A stretch of 64,000 bases of DNA from Endomychus coccineus (lineage: Eukaryota; Arthropoda; Insecta; Coleoptera; Endomychidae). The stretch lies in the NCBI GenBank assembly GCA_958510875.1, contig OY294067.1, forward strand, positions 145,642,940 to 145,706,939, in the 5' to 3' direction. The notes under the pieces were generated by a model. That model made no database searches, was not told where the DNA came from, and saw nothing but the letters and a program-made list of their open reading frames with translations. The position numbers and the translations under genes were made by a program. Position 1 is the stretch's first letter. Each line of letters starts with the position of its first letter. Shown one piece after another: positions 21,536 to 34,677 of this stretch.

Positions 21536-22530
21536 ACAGTCTAGTCTAGTCAAATAGGTATTTCATTACGAAAATCGAACGATATGTACCGATTTTGATG
21601 AAACAAAAAGAATTCGATTCGGGATGACGTCTAGAAAAAAGGCTTACCGGTTAGTTTTTTGTGCAAATTATTTTTTTAACCGAAATATTGACCAATTTCC
21701 AAAATTTCATCAAAACAACCAGAAATCCTCAGCTAGGGGTTGTGGAGGTTGTTTTTTTATGTTAAATGTTTAAAAATTAGTTAAAAGGGGGTCATTACTA
21801 ATTTAAATCAAAAACAAAATCGAATTCTAATTTTTAAATTTTTTAATTTGAAATAAATAACAGCTCATCTAAGAATTTTTTCTGTCTTCTCTACTCAGTC
21901 TTTTCATATTACACACAGCATCTTTTACATATACTATACGTAATAAAAACCGGGCGGGAGTAGCAGGTAAGTATTTTTCTTAAACTATGGAGCCTACACT
22001 ATACTATAACACAGCATGTATCATATAATAAGATCTCTATGGCATCCACCGCTTCATAGAGCAGCTGTTTATCTAAACCGGTCCTCCCTCCCATCCCCCC
22101 AAAATAAAGACGCGGCAACGTATACGTGAACCACGATGCTATTGTAATGTAGATACATAATAAATGATCACCACGTGTCACTTACTGTTGGGATGCTGCT
22201 GTTGTTCAGATTAGTAAAATTTCTCATTCGTTTTATATGAAAATTATTTTGTTCTGTGGTTCAGTGAATATTATCAGAAACATTTTTTTAATAATTCAAA
22301 TACATATTGTTCAATAAATAAGACATTGCTTCAATAAAGCATTCACGCTGCAAATTAATAAAAGTATTTTTCGGCTAAAAACATAATAACAAATTTGCAC
22401 AAAAAACTAACCTGTAAGCTTTTTTCTAGACGTCATCCCGAATCGAATGCACTTTGTTTTATCAAAATTGGTCCATATCGTTCGATTTTCGTAAGTCGGC
22501 CTGTTTTAATACCTATTTGACTCGAATAGT
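21536..22530. repeat. Foldback element, 1.0 kb
   Basis: The left arm 21536-21670 and right arm 22393-22530 are inverted copies. They share CAAATAGGTATT, AAAATCGAACGATATG, TTCGATTCGGGATGACGTCTAGAAAAAAG and GTTAGTTTTTTGTGCAAATT. The 720-base centre has no convincing gene (one 60-codon minus-strand frame at 21999 is ignored). It is a nonautonomous element. Confidence 0.78.
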
Positions 22531-22554
22531 CATTTTAGACGAGAAAACGGCAAC

Positions 22555-25500
22555 TATCGGAATATCTTTGTACAGTAGATCTTTGTTTGAAACTTGTTGC
22601 GAAATGTTTTTGATGTCCTAAGAATCATCGATCATCGAGTCTCACCATGGGAAATTGGCACAACAATTGTTTTATTAACAAATTGGCCGTTCATAAACAA
22701 GTTCATTTAACAAGTTAAAAATTTTTCCAGAACCCAAAAAAATTGTTATTTTGAGACAGAAATACCCACTCGGGGGTTTTTGGGATCTCTAATTACGATA
22801 TCGAAGTAAAAAATAACAGAATTATTCATCATCACCTGAAAATTGGACAATTGACAAGTTGATGATGTTTAACATAATTTATACCTTTTTCTTGCAAAAA
22901 ATTAACTCAATTGGTTTTTTTCCATCTAGCAATCACTATACCGAATCCAAAGATGAAAAGGTTATTCATAATCGCCAGAAACTTGGCCTACTGGAACCGG
23001 AAGTGGATGAAATTCACCATAATTTAGAACATTTTCTTTCAAAAAATAGATTCAATGTTTTTTTGAGCTATCTATCGCTATACCAAGTTCAAAGATAACG
23101 AGATCATTTATATTAGACCGGAAATTCGCCAATTAGAACCGGAAGTTGATGAATCTACCAAAATGTAGACCTTTTTCTTGAAAAAAAATTAACTCAATTG
23201 GTTTTCTGGGCTAGAAATCAGTATATCAAATTCAAAGATAAAATATCAATCTATAACAGTCCGAATATTGACCAATTGGAACCGGAAATTGATGGAATAA
23301 AATATTTTCCAGTCTGGTTCCCTTGTGTCATTATTCATTATAGATTTTTTGGACAAACATCTATAATCCGATTCAAAGTTTTTGTATTCTTAAAATTTTA
23401 TGATATTTTATGGTTGAATCCAGAAGACTGGTGTTGAGGTAAATAAAGGATCCGAATTATCATCTATTCTCATGAACCAAGCTCCAGCTCCAGATGTTCT
23501 ACAGATGGTCTTCTGTTCATGTAAGGCTGACTGTGGCAGGTTGTGTAGATGCCGAAAGAGTGGTATGTAGTGTACTTCGCTTTGTACAGACTGTCATGGT
23601 ACCAGCTGTCTAAGTAGTCATACACCAGTGGATGATGAAGTCTGTCCAGATAACGATCAGGAAGATGAAAGCAGCATTGGAGCGATAGGTGGAAATGAAA
23701 TTTTACTGCAAGACCATGAAGATGTAGAATTTCTTATAAATGATAATGAATGTAACGACGAACTGTGAATGTAAGAATAGTAATGATAAACTAAGACTTT
23801 TTCTTTATGTATTGCCCTCAAATGGTGTATGTTATCATTGAAATATGATTTTTACTGATTTTTTTAATATATCATAGGAATATGAAAAGCATCAAATCTT
23901 ATGCACTTCATTAACTTTCGGTTCCAATTGGTCAATTTTCGGACTGTTATACATTGACATTTCATCTTTAATTTGGTATACTGATTGTTAGCTCAAAAAA
24001 ACCAATTGAATCAATCTTTTGCAAGAAAAAGGTCTAAATTTTGGTAAATTCCATCAATTTCCGGTTCTAATTGGTCAATTTCCGGGCGATTATGAAGGAT
24101 CTCGTTATCTTTGAATTTGGTATACTGATTGATAGCTCAAAAAAACCAATTGAGTTTCTTTTTGAAAGAAAATTTTCTAAATTATGGTGAATTCCATCAA
24201 CTTCCGGTTCCAGGTGGCCAACTTCTGGGCGATTATGGATGACCTTGCCATCTTTGGATTCGGTATAGTCATTGCTTGCTGAAAAATATCAATCGAGTTC
24301 ATTTTTTCCAAGACAATTCAGCAGTGACTTACAGGTGGGGGCCTTCGATTTTGCTCAAATGTGGTATGCTTATTCTTTATCATGAAATATTGATACATTC
24401 AAAATTTCAAGTTATTATATGGAAAATTGACGTTGCCAGCAGTGGAATGATGAATTTGAAATTTTATTCCGAAAAAAAGGCAAAAAAGTTATTTCTCATG
24501 ATTAATTTGCTATCGCAACAATTTTTGTCTCTCTCAACTACACATCCGATGAATGCGTATGCGCAGAAAATGCAAAAGACTGATTTTTTTTTCAAAAATT
24601 CATATCTCAAAACCGTATTCTTCGATTTTGCTGAAAATGTCAGAGATACCTTCTCTGACAAAACTTCATTCTGTGAGATTCCATTACGACTAAAATGGTA
24701 GGACTATTTTTTCCATCTGTTGTCTATGAAAAATGTCAAAAAATCGAATTTCATTCACGACTTACTGCCGATTTTAACGTTTTTCTGCTCTTACGCTAAC
24801 AGTAATTGTAAATCTGATATAAAATATGAATTCTTTGGAAAATTTCCGATTGATTGAATATTCGTGGATCATATTTTCAACAGGTTTTAACCAACTGTAC
24901 TGTTCAAGCAAAAATTTTATGAAAACTATTAATACCTTAAAACTTATAATTCATGACGATTTCAAAACAGTTTTGTACTTCTTATGTCAGTAATTATAAT
25001 AAATCACATTTATTGAGACCAATCTCATTATTGATTGAAATCATCATCCTTCTGATCTCGTATCATTTAAACAAGAAATCGCATAAGAGGAAGGAAGTGC
25101 AAACAAAACACTTTATCATCAAATTCATATTTATTAAATATTAAATATAGAATTCAATACCCGTTTTCTGATTTCGAAAATAAAAATATGAAAAGGTAAT
25201 TTTTTCGTAGCAAGAAAAACAAAAATCCTTGTAAGGTGATGTCTGTTTTGGTAATCATTTTGTTATCTATAAAATAACTGCTCCATGAATTGTGAAAATT
25301 TTGAAATATTTACGAGGAACGAACAAACGGAAAATGTTAGATACGTATAATAATAAAGTTAACAGAATGCGAATGTGAATAAACAAAAACTTACCTAGTA
25401 TCGACAATGTATATTGACGTATTTATTTTGTATAACTGAGGCTGTTTATTTTGATATTATCCAGACAATACTTTCCATTTTTTTAATACGTAAACGATTG

Positions 25501-26725
25501 TTAATTGAAAAGATTAAAAAAAAGGCATTAACACAATTTTAATATACACGCTCAAACAGAATGAAAATTTACAGCTGTACGCGCCACCTGCTGTATAATT
25601 CATAATCAGTTAACGCGGTAATTCGATTTTTTGTTCAAATAATTTGAGATCTGAATGATGGTTTCAATTAATATTGGTGATTTATCTCAATAAATGTGAT
25701 TTATTACAATTATAGGCATAAGGAGTAGACAACTATTTTGAAAAAGTCATGAATTATAAGTTATTATAAGATATTAGTTTTCATAAAATTTTGGCTTGTT
25801 CAGTATAGTTGAATGAAACCTGTTGAAAATATGGTCCAAGAGTACTCAATCGTTCCGAATTTTTTCGAAGAATTCATATTTTATATCAGATTTACAATTA
25901 ATGTTAGCGCATGAGCAGAAAAACGTTAAAATCTGCAGTAAGTCGTTGATGAAACTCGATTTTTTGGCATTTTTCATAGGAAATAGTTGGAAAAAATGGT
26001 TCGACCATTTTAGTCGTAATGGAATTTCGAAGAATGAAGTTTCAACTACCTTCTCTGGAATTTTCAGCAAAATCGAAGGATAGCGTTTTCAGATTTGAAT
26101 TATTGAAAAAAAAAACATTTTTTTGTCTTCTGCGCCTACGCGACCAGCTAATGAATAAAATTCGACGGCATTGGTTTCCATTGGAAAACTATCGAATTAT
26201 CCATGAGAAACATTTTTTCGGACTTTTTTTGGAATAAATTTCAAATTTATTCTCTCACTGCTGGCAACGTCAGTTTTCGATATAATAACTTGAAATCTTG
26301 AACATATCAATCTTCCATGATAATGAACGGGTATACCAAGTTTGAGCAAAATCGAAGACCCCCACCTGAAAGTTATTGCTGAATTAGCGTGGAATGACTC
26401 AAGTATGAATTATGTTGAATATCAACTTACCAATTGGCCAATTCCCAGGTCATGATGATTAAATCTGTTATTATTGACTTCGGAATCATAATTCGAGACA
26501 CCAAAAACCCCCGAGTAGGCATTTCTGTTTCAACATAACAATTTTTTTGGGATCTGAAAATTTTGTTAATTTAAATTGTATATAAGCTGTCAACTTGTTG
26601 AAAAAACAATTCTTGTGCCAATTTCTCATGAGGAGACTGGGTGACCAATAATTCTTATGACATCAAAAATCTTTTGCAACAAGTTTCTGACAAAGATCAA
26701 TTGTACAAAGATATTCCGAAATGAA
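22555..26725. mobile_element. Large foldback element, 4.2 kb, with internal CXC-type ORF remnant
   Basis: The outer arms 22555-22860 and 26400-26725 are inverted copies (CGGAATATCTTTGTACA against TGTACAAAGATATTCCG; CTCGGGGGTTTTTGG against CCAAAAACCCCCGAG). Inner arm pairs follow: 24285-24450 with 26265-26390, 24660-24960 with 25735-26060, and 25000-25045 with 25655-25700. The left arm carries an extra block (about 22870-24280) of repeated, partly inverted units built on ATCAACTTCCGGTTCCAATTGG, and a cysteine-rich ORF remnant. Long arms around a coding scrap suggest an inverted dimer of an element or a Foldback-type transposon. Confidence 0.75.
23472..23768 (+). pseudogene. Cysteine-rich CXC (tesmin-like) C-terminal fragment, one stop
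   Basis: From ATG 23472 the frame reads MNQAPAPDVLQMVFCSCK, then a Cys-rich block: CSCKADCGRLCRCRK, an in-frame TAG, then CTSLCTDCHGTSC. It ends in an acidic tail closing with TGA 23766-23768, 99 codons in all. APAPD followed by CxCKxxCxxxCxCRKxGxxCxxxC is typical of the C-terminus of large insect proteins of mobile-element origin with a tesmin/TSO1-like CXC motif. In CXC proteins the cysteines bind zinc and DNA. The upstream part of the protein is absent, so this is a remnant within the left arm of the foldback. Confidence 0.6.
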
Positions 26726-27351
26726 ATCTTCAAATATCTGAAGTATATTGTATTTTTCATTTTAATATGACGTGCGCTATCTCAATGTTTCATTCAGTAA
26801 CACAGAGATTCTCAAACTGTGTGTGTGTGTGAGGTGCCACATTAGTAGGTGCCGATATAACAGTAATGGGGTATAGAATTAACGAACAAGACATTATAAC
26901 ATTAAAGTTGATTTTTATTTCAGAGCATTATAATCAGAAATAAAACATCCCTGAATCATAGCTCCACTGACCAATAGATGCCTGCTCCAAAGTACACAGC
27001 CCTATAAGGTTGATTTTGATATTCAAAACAGTCCTTTGTCTTTTCTATTTGGAGTTTATTTCAATATTTATACATTGAAGTAGCTACAGTGTTAAAACCA
27101 ATATCGTTAAAATGAGAAGTACGAGAAGGTAATAGTATCCGAATTTCTTCTGCTTCAATAACAGAATAGTCTAAGCATCGTTCACTCCAGAAATATGTTG
27201 ACTATTGAAATTCTACTTTTGTGCCATATTCGAAGAGTTATCAGTTATTCTCCTTGGGGAGAGAGGTCAGTTGGTGTACTTCCAGATGAATGTATCACCT
27301 TGTTCTAGTCATTCACATCAAAGTCTTCTGCGAACATCGTATGGGAAACAT
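26726..27351. other. Unassigned region with short (GT)n
   Basis: A (GT)7 tract lies at about 26818-26832. No gene is recognised; the 61-codon frame at 27205 has no motif. Confidence 0.4.
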
Positions 27352-27690
27352 CTCAAACAAATTATAACTGTTTGTCTTTTTTCCCAATAGGACAAAGCCT
27401 TCGTATTTTTAAGCATATAGTCAGAGAAACAAATTTATAGTAGTCAAAAATACCAGTAATCTGGTCCGAACTAGATGGCGCTAGCGGTCATGAAACTCAA
27501 AATATGGCCGTTTTAGCGTCAAAAAAATTATAACTATTTGTCTTTTTTTGACAATACGACAAAACCTGCGTATTTTTATGCATATATTCAGAGGAACAAA
27601 TTCATAGTAGTCAAAATACCAGTAATCTGGTCAAAACTAGATGGCGCATAGATTCAAAAAACGCACAAATGGCCATTTTGGCCACATTAA
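27352..27690 (+). repeat. Tandem duplication, period about 166 bp
   Basis: Two direct units start near 27361 and 27527. Each has ATTATAACT-TTTGTCTTTTTT, ACAAA-CC-CGTATTTTTA-GCATAT, TAGTAGTCAAA, CAGTAATCTGGTC and ACTAGATGGCGC in order. No coding frame is shared. Confidence 0.85.
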
Positions 27691-29190
27691 AATGGCCATA
27701 TTTTGAGTTCTAAGAACGCAAGGGCCATCATTTGAACCAGATGATAAGTGTTGATAAGCACTACAACTTTGCTCTCTAGACTATTTTTATAAAAATGCAT
27801 AGATTTTGTTATATCTTCGGAAAACTCAAAAATGGCCATAATTGGCGATTTGCGGCTGTTCCGTATCCGGTAGCTCAATTTGGACCATACCATCGTGTTG
27901 AGCGCACCAAAATACCCCCTTATACGTTGAAAAAGTCCATTGGAATTTTCTGGATTTTTTTGCTGTAGAAAATTTCCCAGGATGACTGGACTAAAGGGAA
28001 ACCCAAAACGAACAGTATAATTATTTCATCAATTTACTTCCTGTTAGCCAATCATATTCATATTCTCATATTCGTATTCTAATCAACCAAGATAGCAGTA
28101 ACATTCGTCTAACAGAATCTAATATTTCCGTTTGTCATGTGAAGGTGCAAAGTATAAATAAAAATTAAATCTAATGATATTCCTCCTTTCGACCTAACTG
28201 ACTTTGTATGTGTTTCAGAGCATTGGCTTTGTACTGAGGAACTTAATTAATTTAACTCTAATTTTAAGTCGTGCTTCTATAGAACAAAATATATACGTTG
28301 TGTGGTACGTGCATTTATGTCAAATCTAATCAGTTTGTAAATTATGAAATAAAAGAGCTAGTCTTGATCAAGGAATTTTATGTAGAAATGGATCTAGAAT
28401 TCTGCGCTAGAAAACTAAAAATTAACAAAGCTAAAATTCATAATTAAAGTGTCAATGAAAATTATTTTTAAGTTCCCTATTTTGCCGCAGGGAAGCACAA
28501 TTGGAAATTAAATATTAAAATTCCAAATTTCTCCAAACGTTCCCACTTTAAGATGTATCTCATGTTACATCATTAGAAAGAATAGACAATTCTGCATCAT
28601 TTGGATCAAGGCCTCATTAGCGTACCGACCTTCATAAGAGTGGGGAGAGCGACTTATCCGATTTCAGTAAGCTCAGGCTTGTTTGGAAGAGAACGTAAAG
28701 TACCATGGTCGTATTCATTGATACATGATAGTTGCTGATAAAATAGCGAGAGGGGGCAATTTGTAATGATAACAGTTTTTTCAATTTTTTCATGAAAACC
28801 GTAGATCAATATCTTCGTTCAATTCAGAGTTATTGTCAAAGGTATAATTTTTAACACTTTAATTGGAGAAGTGATTGTTTCCATAGTTACGTATGTCTGT
28901 AGGTTGGAATAGTTATAATGACTTTTCGTTTTTCATATCCCGTGCCTCCTTTCACACTTTATCTAGGCCAAGTGCTTGAATGCGGATACGCTTCCTGGTA
29001 CACAAGAACGTTTATAATATTGTTACTCCTTACCGGACGTATTCTGATAGGAACTGAAATGGGTCGTACGTTTCGCGTTTGTCATTTATAACAAGAATTA
29101 TTACATTTATCAAAACTAACAATATTATCTCTGGCTGCCAACATGGCTATCGTGATATGAAAATTCAAATAAAATTGAAGAAATTTTTAT
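27691..29190. other. Unassigned AT-rich region
   Basis: No ORF above 68 codons and no repeat partner recognised. Repeated AAAATGGCC words at 27670-27840 suggest a diverged continuation of the adjacent tandem repeat. Confidence 0.35.
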
Positions 29191-29470
29191 TAGTAAATCA
29201 GAAAATTTCTTGTGTCTGAAGGTGTGTTGGAACCTCTAGCATTCATAATTTTCAATAATGATTTTTTCGTGTATTTTGCACAAGGCAACATAAAAAGTGT
29301 GACATAGCATTAGTTGCTGCAGCATACAGACTTCAAAAATTTGAATTGGTGATTCAGGAAATCTGTTCCAAACTTCAGAGTTGGTGTTGTCAGAATAAGC
29401 TATCACTGAAATTTGAAAATACTATATGTTCACTTTACTATAGAAGAAAATTGCTACAAGGGAATTTCTA
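29191..29470 (+). pseudogene. Non-LTR retrotransposon RT fragment
   Basis: One frame reads SEGVLEPLAFIIFNNDFF, the counterpart of the RT motif B (QGSVLGPLLFxIYxNDL). After two stops and a frame change, another reads EICSKLQSWCCQNKLSL, the counterpart of the I/L-x-x-W-x-x-x-N-x-L-x-L block that follows the YADD box in R1/Jockey-like elements. The YADD box itself is lost. It is a short, old, plus-strand scrap. Confidence 0.55.
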
Positions 29471-31399
29471 GCATATTGTAGGCAATGATATTAAATTATT
29501 AAACTCTTCAAAATTTGTTGTATGGGAACATTCATTGTTAGTGGTCCATGTTGGTATGTACATATTGTATGTAGTAATCTAAGTTCAGCCTTGTATGTTA
29601 GGCTGAGATCTGCTTCTTCAAACCTCAGTGCTGATTAACATTCATCACTCATTTGCAATTTCACATATTAGGTTCACTGATGCTTTGAGGTTATTTTAAT
29701 AATCTCTTCTATTTGTTTTCAGTGATGTGTAAGTTATTTCAATTGTAATTTCAATCGAATATATTAACTACTATTTCTGAGTAATTGTAAGTTCTATCTT
29801 CCATGTCTATATCTACATTTTGTGTGGGTTTACATTAATTTTTTCAACTGGAATGTAATTATGTATTAGCATTGTCATTTCACAAATTTTACCATTTCAT
29901 ATAGCTTCTAAAATTGATTGATTGTAATTTAAACTTACTTGTAAGTATTCGAACATGCTTGTCGAGATTGTCACATCTGAGATGTATCAGGATCTATGGA
30001 AATAATGTATCTGTTTATCTACCTATCTATTTTTCGTAACACGAATGAATTAATGGATGCACGATTTGAGTTACCTAGCTTTATCAATTTGTTCCAATTA
30101 AATCTGCACATCCTTTTTGGCTAATTGACACTGATATCATTTCTACGTCTCACTTTGGTTTATTGCTTATCCATATGCTATCGTGCTTTTTTCTCGAACT
30201 CGTTCGTCTTATGGTGAGTGAAATGCCTCAAAGGGTGCGTTCTCCCTGACACTATGATCATATTTTTTGAAACTGATTTTTTGACCGGATGTAATTAGTG
30301 ACTGGGCTCATAGTTGAGGTATATTATACTAGAGCCCCTGAAATGAAGTATTGAACTGAATTTCATGACTTAGGCTAGTTGGTTGCAGATTATATGCATG
30401 TGAAGTGAATAATATGCCTATCCTTTGAATAAATATGATGATACTTATTGGTGTCACATGTGGGTTTGCCTAACCGGAAAAGCTACCGCTGTACGAAAGT
30501 TGAAATTCGTTAATAAAGCACATGTTCAAAGATAGAGCTTATAGAGAGAAATAGGATGTTTTGTGTATCAAAGTTACCTGAATCAAATGGAAGGAATGAT
30601 TCTTATCATGGACGAGTTTATGATATTTTAAATACCTTGTGGGAGTGTATCCTGGATACGAGAAAGAAACGTTCCATGTGGTGACAAATTCCAAGTCATC
30701 TTAGGAGTCATCCGACTGTTATTTTATAAATTCATGATTGAGCAACTAATAACTAACTAATAGGAGAATCATTTAGATCAGACTCAATTCATAGCAAGAG
30801 ATACGAGAAAATGATGAGTAAGTTGATGAATATTCAATTTCCAACAGAAGTTATAACTCTGTCTTCCTAGACCTTATTATTTCATAATAAGAACTTATAT
30901 ATGAAAAGACATTGGAATGAATGCTGAAAGATAGTGAACAGTTTAGTTAACGAAACCGAAAAAAATTTAAAAAGTGTCAATAAATGAATTATTATGGAAT
31001 CTGAGTCGACTGTTCAAAATATGATGAAGATGTCAAATAGGAGAGGAAATAGTATAGATGAATATTTGAGTCCCAAATGTGACCATTCAACCTTCATAAT
31101 TTTTTTCGAAAATGCACCTCTCCCGAGTAATAGCCCCTTTAGAGCGATAAGAGAGGTGTTAAAAGACTATATGAAATTCAAATATGCAAAATCATATCTC
31201 AAAATAATAACACATCATTTCGATCAACAGAAAATATAGATTTTTTGTTTCTATACTTTTCTACAAAATAAATATTTTCCAACTGTTCCTTAGAAATACC
31301 GTAAAAGTGTCAGGTTGAGCTTGAGGGGAGTACGGAATCGAGTTTGAATCCTTCACATTTGAAAATGCCTGGAGCTCTTAGCTCAGTCCCTCTGTAATT
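29471..31399. other. Unassigned region
   Basis: The only frame of note is 30994-31239 (81 codons, ATG start). It has a helix-prone, charged composition and no known motif, and is probably chance. No repeats were matched. Confidence 0.35.
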
Positions 31400-33415
31400 T
31401 TTAGGGTTCAAATTTTTACGTTTTCAATTTTGATCAATATTCACGTTTTCGGGTGCGCTGATCACGAATATTGACATCAAAATTGTCTGGGCTCTATGCT
31501 ACTCGAGTTATTGGCAATTTTTTGGGTTCAAATTGCCCCGACTCTGGTGTTTTTTCAATTCTTAGGGAAACTCAGAGTTCCACTCGATCATTTTATGACC
31601 GAAGACGTTGTTAGAAATCAAAAAGAGTGAAATGACGCCAATGAAGTTAATAGGATGTGAGAGGCCTAATATACGATTTTTGAGCAGAATCAAACGTTTG
31701 TTCAATTGTGTAGATTATAAGATGCTCGTTTGTCGTATCTACCAATGCTCAACATGCATTGATAATATTTTGTGTGTACTTCAATATGAGTTTCCCATTT
31801 GTTTGATATTTGTAAAGAGGGCGCTGCAATCGCTCTTACGTAAAAAACGTAATTTTGCTGTTGCGGGCCAAAAATTCACCTTTTGACTCAAAACAAAATT
31901 TAAACGGAAGATATTGAGGGCCTCCACCTACGAACTAAAATACAACCAGGAAAATGAATTCATAGTTAAATAGCTGAAATATTCACGCAAATTTTGATAC
32001 CATGCACAATTTTCTCGATCATGCCAATTCTGAGGAAACTTATGCTAAGCCTTGAGTCCTTCGTTATAAACTTTAATTCAGACTATAGATGCCTCTTGTG
32101 GCTATCTCAATGTATTATTTTCCAATTATTCTTAATAATTATCAAAGATGATGTACACGTTAAGTCGGGTTCGATTCCACCCGGGAAACTTTTTTTCTTT
32201 CTTTTTTTCACTTTTTTTCTGATAATTATGGTACAGAATCGTAATAATTTCAATCACAATAATCATAATGATGTTAATAATCATAATAATAATAATAATA
32301 AATCGTTTCGATAGATCACATGACTGTTCGTGAGTATCTTTACTCTGTTGCACTCATTACTGTGAACAACTTTACGGTAGAGAGAGACCGTCTGGAAACT
32401 GTTTGTGCGTATCTTTTATTCTGTCACACTCATCAGTGTTCACGCGCATCTTCTTTGAATCTACTTACTATATGTGTGTGAGTGTGTGTGCGTGTAGAAA
32501 GAGCCTCCACTTTTTTGATGAAGGAACATCTGCTTCCTCACCTCTGATATAATATGTAATATACAATTTCTAGCTACACAGAAATGAAGATCACGTTTTT
32601 TTTTCAAACAAAATTTCATTACTATATGTATCTGAAACCTGCCTCGAAACCTGCATTCTATTTATTGATTTTTTTGTTGAATAGTTATTTTCAATATTAT
32701 TGTATTAATTAATACTAATAATAATGATGGTTATTATTATTATTACCGTTATTATTATAATTATCATATTATTATTATTATTGAAATTATTATGATTTTG
32801 TATTATAATTATCAAAAAAAAGTTGAAGAAAAAAAAAAGACTCTTGAGTGGGATCGAACCCGGGTTAACGCTAGTATACATTATGTTTGATAACTAAAAA
32901 TTGGAATTTTTAGTCGATTCTTGTGACTGAAGCGAAAATGGTACACTGAGATAGCCACAAGAGGTTTTCCACGGAAAGAGCAATTGCAGCGTCCCCTCTA
33001 CAAATATCAAGCAAATGAAAAAATCATACTGAAATACAAACAAGATACTATCAATGCATGTTAGGCATTAGTTGATACGGAGCATAGTGATCTTATAATT
33101 GACAATTGAACAAACGTTTGATTTTGCCCAAAAATTGTGGGTCCCATATAAGGCCCCTTATATTAACTCCTAATTGGCGTCATTCCACTCTTTTGATCTT
33201 TTACAGCTTGTTCTGTTATAAAATGATCGGATGAAGCTCAGAGTTTTTCTAAAAATTGAAAAAACACCAAAGTTGGGCCAATTTGAACCCAAAAAATGAC
33301 CAATAACTCGAGTAGCGTAGGACTCAGATATTTTAATGTCCATGTTCGTGATAAGCGCACCCGAAATGCCAATGATCGATCAAAATTGAGGAACAAAATT
33401 TTGGCCACCTAAAAT
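31400..33415. repeat. Foldback element, 2.0 kb, with tRNA-like promoter boxes in both arms
   Basis: The outer arms 31420-31855 and 32960-33410 are inverted copies (TTTTTTGGGTTCAAATT, CGAGTTATTGG, GAGTGGAATGACGCC, CAAACGTTTGTTCAATTG). The inner arms are 32065-32220 and 32820-32965. Both inner arms contain a B-box-like word, GGTTCGATTCC at about 32169 and its inverted form GGATCGAACCC at about 32849. Both also contain TGTGGCTATCTCA, close to an A box. The centre is AT-rich with AAT/ATT trinucleotide runs. The frames at 31608 and 31994 arise from the repeat. Confidence 0.75.
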
Positions 33416-33654
33416 TCGCATGATAATTGGATTGGGAAAGTCATCAACTTATTACATTATTAACGTACTGAGTGGCCGTTTATCCGAGGACAGTATTTCA
33501 CCTCATAAAATATATAAGGTAGAGAAAAAAGTTTCGCATAAAAGTTTCTTAGTTTGATTTATATATCAACAATTATATTCTTCTCTATATACAGGTACTC
33601 TATTTTTCGTGATCATGCGTCAACTTCCCTAATTCAAATGGGAGACCTTATATT

Positions 33655-34650
33655 ATATTGCAAATATTGATTCTACGCAAAATTCTAGACAAACAATATG
33701 CCCTATACTTAACTCTAACCGTTTTTGACATGCTTTAAATTTTATGTCAAAAATGATGTTTGCTGGCTCCAAAATAATTATCATTTTTTCCTATAAGGAA
33801 GCCTTTACTATTCAATTTCAATTGGATTCTTTGTTGAAAAGGAGCTACTCTAATTGATTAATTGAAAATTGTTAATACATTTTAACTTTTCAATTCATTT
33901 ATTAAATTTTGATATTCAAAAAAATATGATTAAAAATGAAATCGAGAAAACTGCTGAAAATCAATTTTATTTCATTTACCATTGAAAATGAGGGCGAGGT
34001 TGTGTAAAGTTGTCTATTCCAAAATATTGTAGTTTTCGAAATATTGACAATATAACATTCTTCTGTTGTAAAAATGCTATAGTCTGCTATATGACTCTCA
34101 AGTTGATCATGACGCCGTTCAAAAAAATAATCCGTACTACAGAATCTCACTATTTGTCATAGTTACAAAAATCTTTCGACACCTATCTTGTTTACCTATT
34201 TTTAGTTTTTAAATCCAGATTAATAGTTTTTACCGTAGAGGAAAAGATTGACATAATAGAAAGTTATATATCAAATAATAAAAATCAGATCCTAGTTCCC
34301 AAGGAATATATAACTAAATTTCTATTGAAGCGACGCCCAGAAAAACCGGGAGGGGGTTTCCATTTGTAAAAATTGATGTTTGGCAATTTTCCAATAATAT
34401 TATTTTTTCAACACCTCGTATTAACAATTTTCAAATCATTATAAAAATCTATTGAAGTAGGTCCCCTTCAGCAAGGAATCCAATCCAAATTGAATAATTC
34501 CTTATAAGAAAAATTGGTAATTATTTTGGAGCCTGCAAACGTAATTTTTTACATAAAATTTGAAATATGTCATCAACGGTCAAGCCTAGATATAGGGAGG
34601 AAATTATACATGGAATCTGTCTAGAATTTTGAGTAGAATTGAGATATGCA
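33655..34650. repeat. Foldback element, 1.0 kb
   Basis: The arms 33655-33905 and 34400-34650 are inverted copies. They share AAAATTCTAGACA, ATTTTATGTCAAAAA-GATG, GGCTCCAAAATAATTA and CTTATAAGGAA-like words in mirror order. The centre has no recognised gene. Its right edge abuts the TIR element that starts at 34653. Confidence 0.78.
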
Positions 34651-34677
34651 AATATATCGATGCATCCATGACAGAAC

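Noticed and set aside
24276..24701. 141-codon plus-strand ORF
   Set aside because: It lies entirely in an arm of the 4.2-kb foldback, its inverted partner is not open, and no motif is visible.
32132..32353. Ile/Asn-rich ORFs
   Set aside because: Arise from AAT/ATT trinucleotide runs in the foldback centre.
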